DNA from: an uncultured Bacteroidales bacterium
GTDB lineage: Bacteria > Bacteroidota > Bacteroidia > Bacteroidales > Bacteroidaceae
DNA: 7,333 bases
Direction of reading: 5' to 3'
Assembly: GCA_945871755.1 (NCBI GenBank)
Contig: CAMBWV010000042.1
Coordinates: 1-7,333 of the forward strand
Positions 5,179 through 7,333 of this stretch are shown here, piece after piece. The position numbers were made by a program, and so were the translations under genes. The notes below the pieces were generated by a model, which saw only the letters and a list, made by a program, of their open reading frames with translations, had not been told where the DNA came from and made no database searches. Numbering within the stretch: the first letter of the stretch is position 1; every line of letters starts with the position of its first letter.

Positions 5179-7167
5179 CTACCGCTCTTTGATATATCCG
5201 CGGCGGTAGGCGTAGAGCAATTTCTCAAGGTCGGCAATTTGCTCACGCAGTTTGCAGCCGATGTCCGTATCGCTCACCATCTCGCGATGGCCCATCATCT
5301 CCACAATCTGGATGGTGCTCTGGATGTCCGTACCGTTGAGGATGGCCTCTTCGGTGGAGGTGAAGGGGGCGTGTTGCACGAGTTGGAAACCGCGGCTGTG
5401 ATAGACCAGCGTGTAGCCGGCAATGCCCGTTGTGTCGTGATAGGCCTTGGCAAATCCGCCGTCGATAACCATCAGGCGGCCGTCGGCCTTGATGGGATTT
5501 TCGCCCTTACCCACGCGAACGGGCACGTGGCCGTTGATGACATGGCGGTGCTCGCCGCTGACGCCGAACTCGTCCATGATGTAGTCGCAGACTTCGGCAG
5601 AGTTGCGCAACTTATAGTACCATCCCTTCTCCTCGGTGTGGGTTTCCTTCTCGGCAATGAAGTAGCGCTCGAAGGTGGCCATCTTGCTCTTGTCAAAGAG
5701 GGGCGAATCGGGTCCGCACCAGAGGTACCAGAAGAAGTCGCATGCCGTGCGGCGCTCCTCCTCTTCGGCTTCGTCATCGAAGGCTGTGCGCACGAGGGTT
5801 TCGATGCGGCGCATCAGTTCCATACCCTTCGCCGTTGAATCGCCCACGATGGCTTCGCGCAGACTGCCGTCTTCGTTGAGCGGCACGGAGGCGTGGAAGA
5901 GCAGGTTGCTATTGTAGATGCCATACATACCGCCGTGGAGCAGGAGGCAGGCCACGTGGCGGTGCAGGCGGTCGCTGATGCGGAACGAATGGGCCAGGCG
6001 CCCCATCAGTTCATGCTCCTCGGGCGTGAGGCGGTAGGGATGCTTCGGGTTGATGGTCGGGAAGGACGTGTCGCGCATGGCATACGTCTTTCCGTCGAGG
6101 GTAAACGTACCCGCCTCGTGGTCGATGTGCTCCAACAGGCAGCGGTTGGTCATGCGCCATTCGGGGTGGGCGGTGTAGAGCGTCTGCTCGAGTTTGAACT
6201 GAATGACCGCGATAGCCTTGTGCATTTGCGACATGAGGCGCACCTCCTTCTCGTTGGGGTCTTCGCCGCCGTTCTCGAATCGCGGCTTGAAAATTTCGCA
6301 GGGGTCGTCGGCATAGGTTTCCATGGCAAAGGTGGCCAGGGGCACCATGTTGATACCATATCCTTCCTCAAGCGTCTGCGTATTGGCATAGCGCAGGCTC
6401 AGGCGCAAGACGCTGGCGATGCAGCAGAGGTTGCCCGCCGCCGCTCCCATCCACAGGATGTCGTGGTTGCCCCACTGGATGTCGATGTGGTGGAAGTTGC
6501 AGAGCGTGTCCATGATGAGGTGTGCGCCAGGACCGCGGTCGTAGATGTCGCCGAGGATGTGCAGGCGGTCGATGGCCAAGCGCTGGATGAGATAGCAGAG
6601 GGCGATGATGAAGTGGTCGGCGCGCCCCGTGCCGATGATGGTGCGAATGATGACGTTGAAGTAGGCTTGCTTGTTGTGGTCGTCGGTACTCTCGTGCAAC
6701 AACTCTTCTATAATATAGGCGTATTCCTCGGGCAAACTCTTGCGCACCTTTGAGCGAGTGTATTTGGAGGACACACTGCGGCAGACGGTGATGAGTTGGT
6801 TGAGCGTGGTCTGGTAGTAGTCGTCAAGGGCGCGCTCGTTCTGCTTGACGAGTTCCAGTTTCTGCTCGGGATAATAGATGAGCGTGCACAGGTCCTTCTT
6901 CTCCTTCTCGCGCAGGGTATTGCCGAAGAGGTCGTTGACCTTGCGCTTGATGTTACCCGAAGCGTTGCGCAGCACGTGCTGGAAGGCTTCGTTCTCGCCG
7001 TGCAGGTCGGCCAGGAAGTGCTCGGTGGGTTTGGGCAGATGGAGGATGGCCTCAAGGTTGATAATCTCGGTGGTGACGCTCGACACGGTAGGGAAGTCGC
7101 GCGCCAGCAGTCGCAGGTATCGCAGGTCGTCCTTGACGGCTTGTTTGTTGGGGGGAGGTGTGCTCAT
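5179..7167 (-). CDS. fbp: Fructose-1,6-bisphosphatase, class III (EC 3.1.3.11)
   Basis: This 662-residue cytoplasmic enzyme removes the 1-phosphate from fructose 1,6-bisphosphate, the committed step of gluconeogenesis. Its length is typical of class III (Bacillus Fbp-like) enzymes. These belong to the metallophosphoesterase fold and are unrelated to class I FBPase. Metal-site motifs in order are DLHGE (54-58), GDIYDRG (206-212), GNHD (233-236), H425 in LFHASVP, and NGHVPVR (545-551) with IDGGFAKAYH (568-577). Residues 1-50 and the C-terminal helical stretch flank this core. I chose ATG 7165-7167 (MSTPPPNKQAV) over an in-frame start at 7305. The extra 46 residues of the longer form look like translated leader, and the promoter at 7272-7303 lies inside that extension. 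A leader of about 95 nt precedes the gene. Together with serine ammonia-lyase downstream it suggests a gluconeogenic, amino-acid-using physiology, which is inference. Confidence 0.96.
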   Translation of the reverse strand: MSTPPPNKQAVKDDLRYLRLLARDFPTVSSVTTEIINLEAILHLPKPTEHFLADLHGENEAFQHVLRNASGNIKRKVNDLFGNTLREKEKKDLCTLIYYPEQKLELVKQNERALDDYYQTTLNQLITVCRSVSSKYTRSKVRKSLPEEYAYIIEELLHESTDDHNKQAYFNVIIRTIIGTGRADHFIIALCYLIQRLAIDRLHILGDIYDRGPGAHLIMDTLCNFHHIDIQWGNHDILWMGAAAGNLCCIASVLRLSLRYANTQTLEEGYGINMVPLATFAMETYADDPCEIFKPRFENGGEDPNEKEVRLMSQMHKAIAVIQFKLEQTLYTAHPEWRMTNRCLLEHIDHEAGTFTLDGKTYAMRDTSFPTINPKHPYRLTPEEHELMGRLAHSFRISDRLHRHVACLLLHGGMYGIYNSNLLFHASVPLNEDGSLREAIVGDSTAKGMELMRRIETLVRTAFDDEAEEEERRTACDFFWYLWCGPDSPLFDKSKMATFERYFIAEKETHTEEKGWYYKLRNSAEVCDYIMDEFGVSGEHRHVINGHVPVRVGKGENPIKADGRLMVIDGGFAKAYHDTTGIAGYTLVYHSRGFQLVQHAPFTSTEEAILNGTDIQSTIQIVEMMGHREMVSDTDIGCKLREQIADLEKLLYAYRRGYIKER

Positions 7168-7271
7168 AGTGATGACAGAATAACTAGGAAATATATGGGC
7201 GAACGGACAAAAAAGGAATGAACATAGGCACTCAGCCTCCGCGCGCCAAAAGAAATAGGTTATTGGACGGA

Positions 7272-7303
7272 CAAAAATAGGGAATAAATACGAGGTAGCC
7301 AAC
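7272..7303 (-). promoter_or_regulatory. Bacteroidota-type promoter of fbp
   Basis: On the minus strand GTTG (7300-7303, near the TTTG -33 consensus) is followed by exactly 20 bases and then TATTTTTG (7272-7279), a full match to the -7 consensus TAnnTTTG. It would start RNA near 7262, downstream of the rejected long start codon. Confidence 0.65.
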
Positions 7304-7315
7304 ACCCTTTCCCCT

Positions 7316-7333
7316 AAAAACGGCCTCAGCGGG
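7316..7333 (-). terminator. Possible half of a terminator for a gene beyond the window
   Basis: Read on the minus strand this is CCCGCTGAGGCC, then G and five T, which looks like the second arm and U-tract of a GC-rich hairpin. The first arm would lie beyond 7333, so this cannot be confirmed here. Confidence 0.25.

Noticed and set aside
5893..6753. 286-codon plus-strand ORF opposite fbp (also 5239-5838 and 6796-7221)
   Set aside because: All lie antisense within the intact FBPase gene and show no family motifs.
7168..7305. Extended N-terminus of fbp (46 extra residues)
   Set aside because: The extension contains the predicted promoter and has no family similarity. The internal ATG at 7167 gives the usual length.

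Overview
The window looks like ordinary chromosome from a Bacteroidota species, most likely order Bacteroidales and perhaps Prevotella-like. This is inferred from four things: promoter elements of the Bacteroidota TTTG/TAnnTTTG type, A/T-rich leaders without Shine-Dalgarno sequences, an archaeal/eukaryotic-type prolyl-tRNA synthetase, and a class III fructose-1,6-bisphosphatase. Genus cannot be fixed from the sequence alone. Coding regions are fairly GC-rich and the gaps between them are AT-rich, with one clear exception between proS and the ferritin gene.

Layout from left to right. Bases 1-319 hold no confident gene, only a doubtful 83-codon minus-strand ORF built partly on nucleotide repeats. 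A strong terminator (320-354) follows a minus-strand OmpA-family lipoprotein gene (374-1084). A near-perfect palindrome (1130-1161) carries a TAnnTTTG promoter element in each direction, serving the lipoprotein gene leftward and prolyl-tRNA synthetase (1271-2755, +) rightward. The gap after proS is filled by a roughly 190-bp array of about eight short GC-rich palindromic units with a period near 25 nt. A FtnA-type ferritin (3002-3523, +) with a strong terminator follows. A 94-bp MITE-like element with 19-bp inverted ends and a TTTA target duplication (3610-3703) lies before two minus-strand genes: an iron-sulfur L-serine ammonia-lyase (3752-4963) and class III fructose-1,6-bisphosphatase (5179-7167). 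The latter has a good promoter at 7272-7303.

Functionally the five genes are housekeeping: envelope anchoring, translation, iron storage, serine breakdown to pyruvate, and gluconeogenesis. Serine dehydratase and FBPase both fit growth on amino acids with glucose synthesis, but the 215-bp gap between them and a possible terminator argue against a tight operon. I see no defence system, CRISPR array, RNA gene or new multi-gene system. The parts worth a second look are the hairpin array, the MITE-like element and the palindromic divergent promoter.
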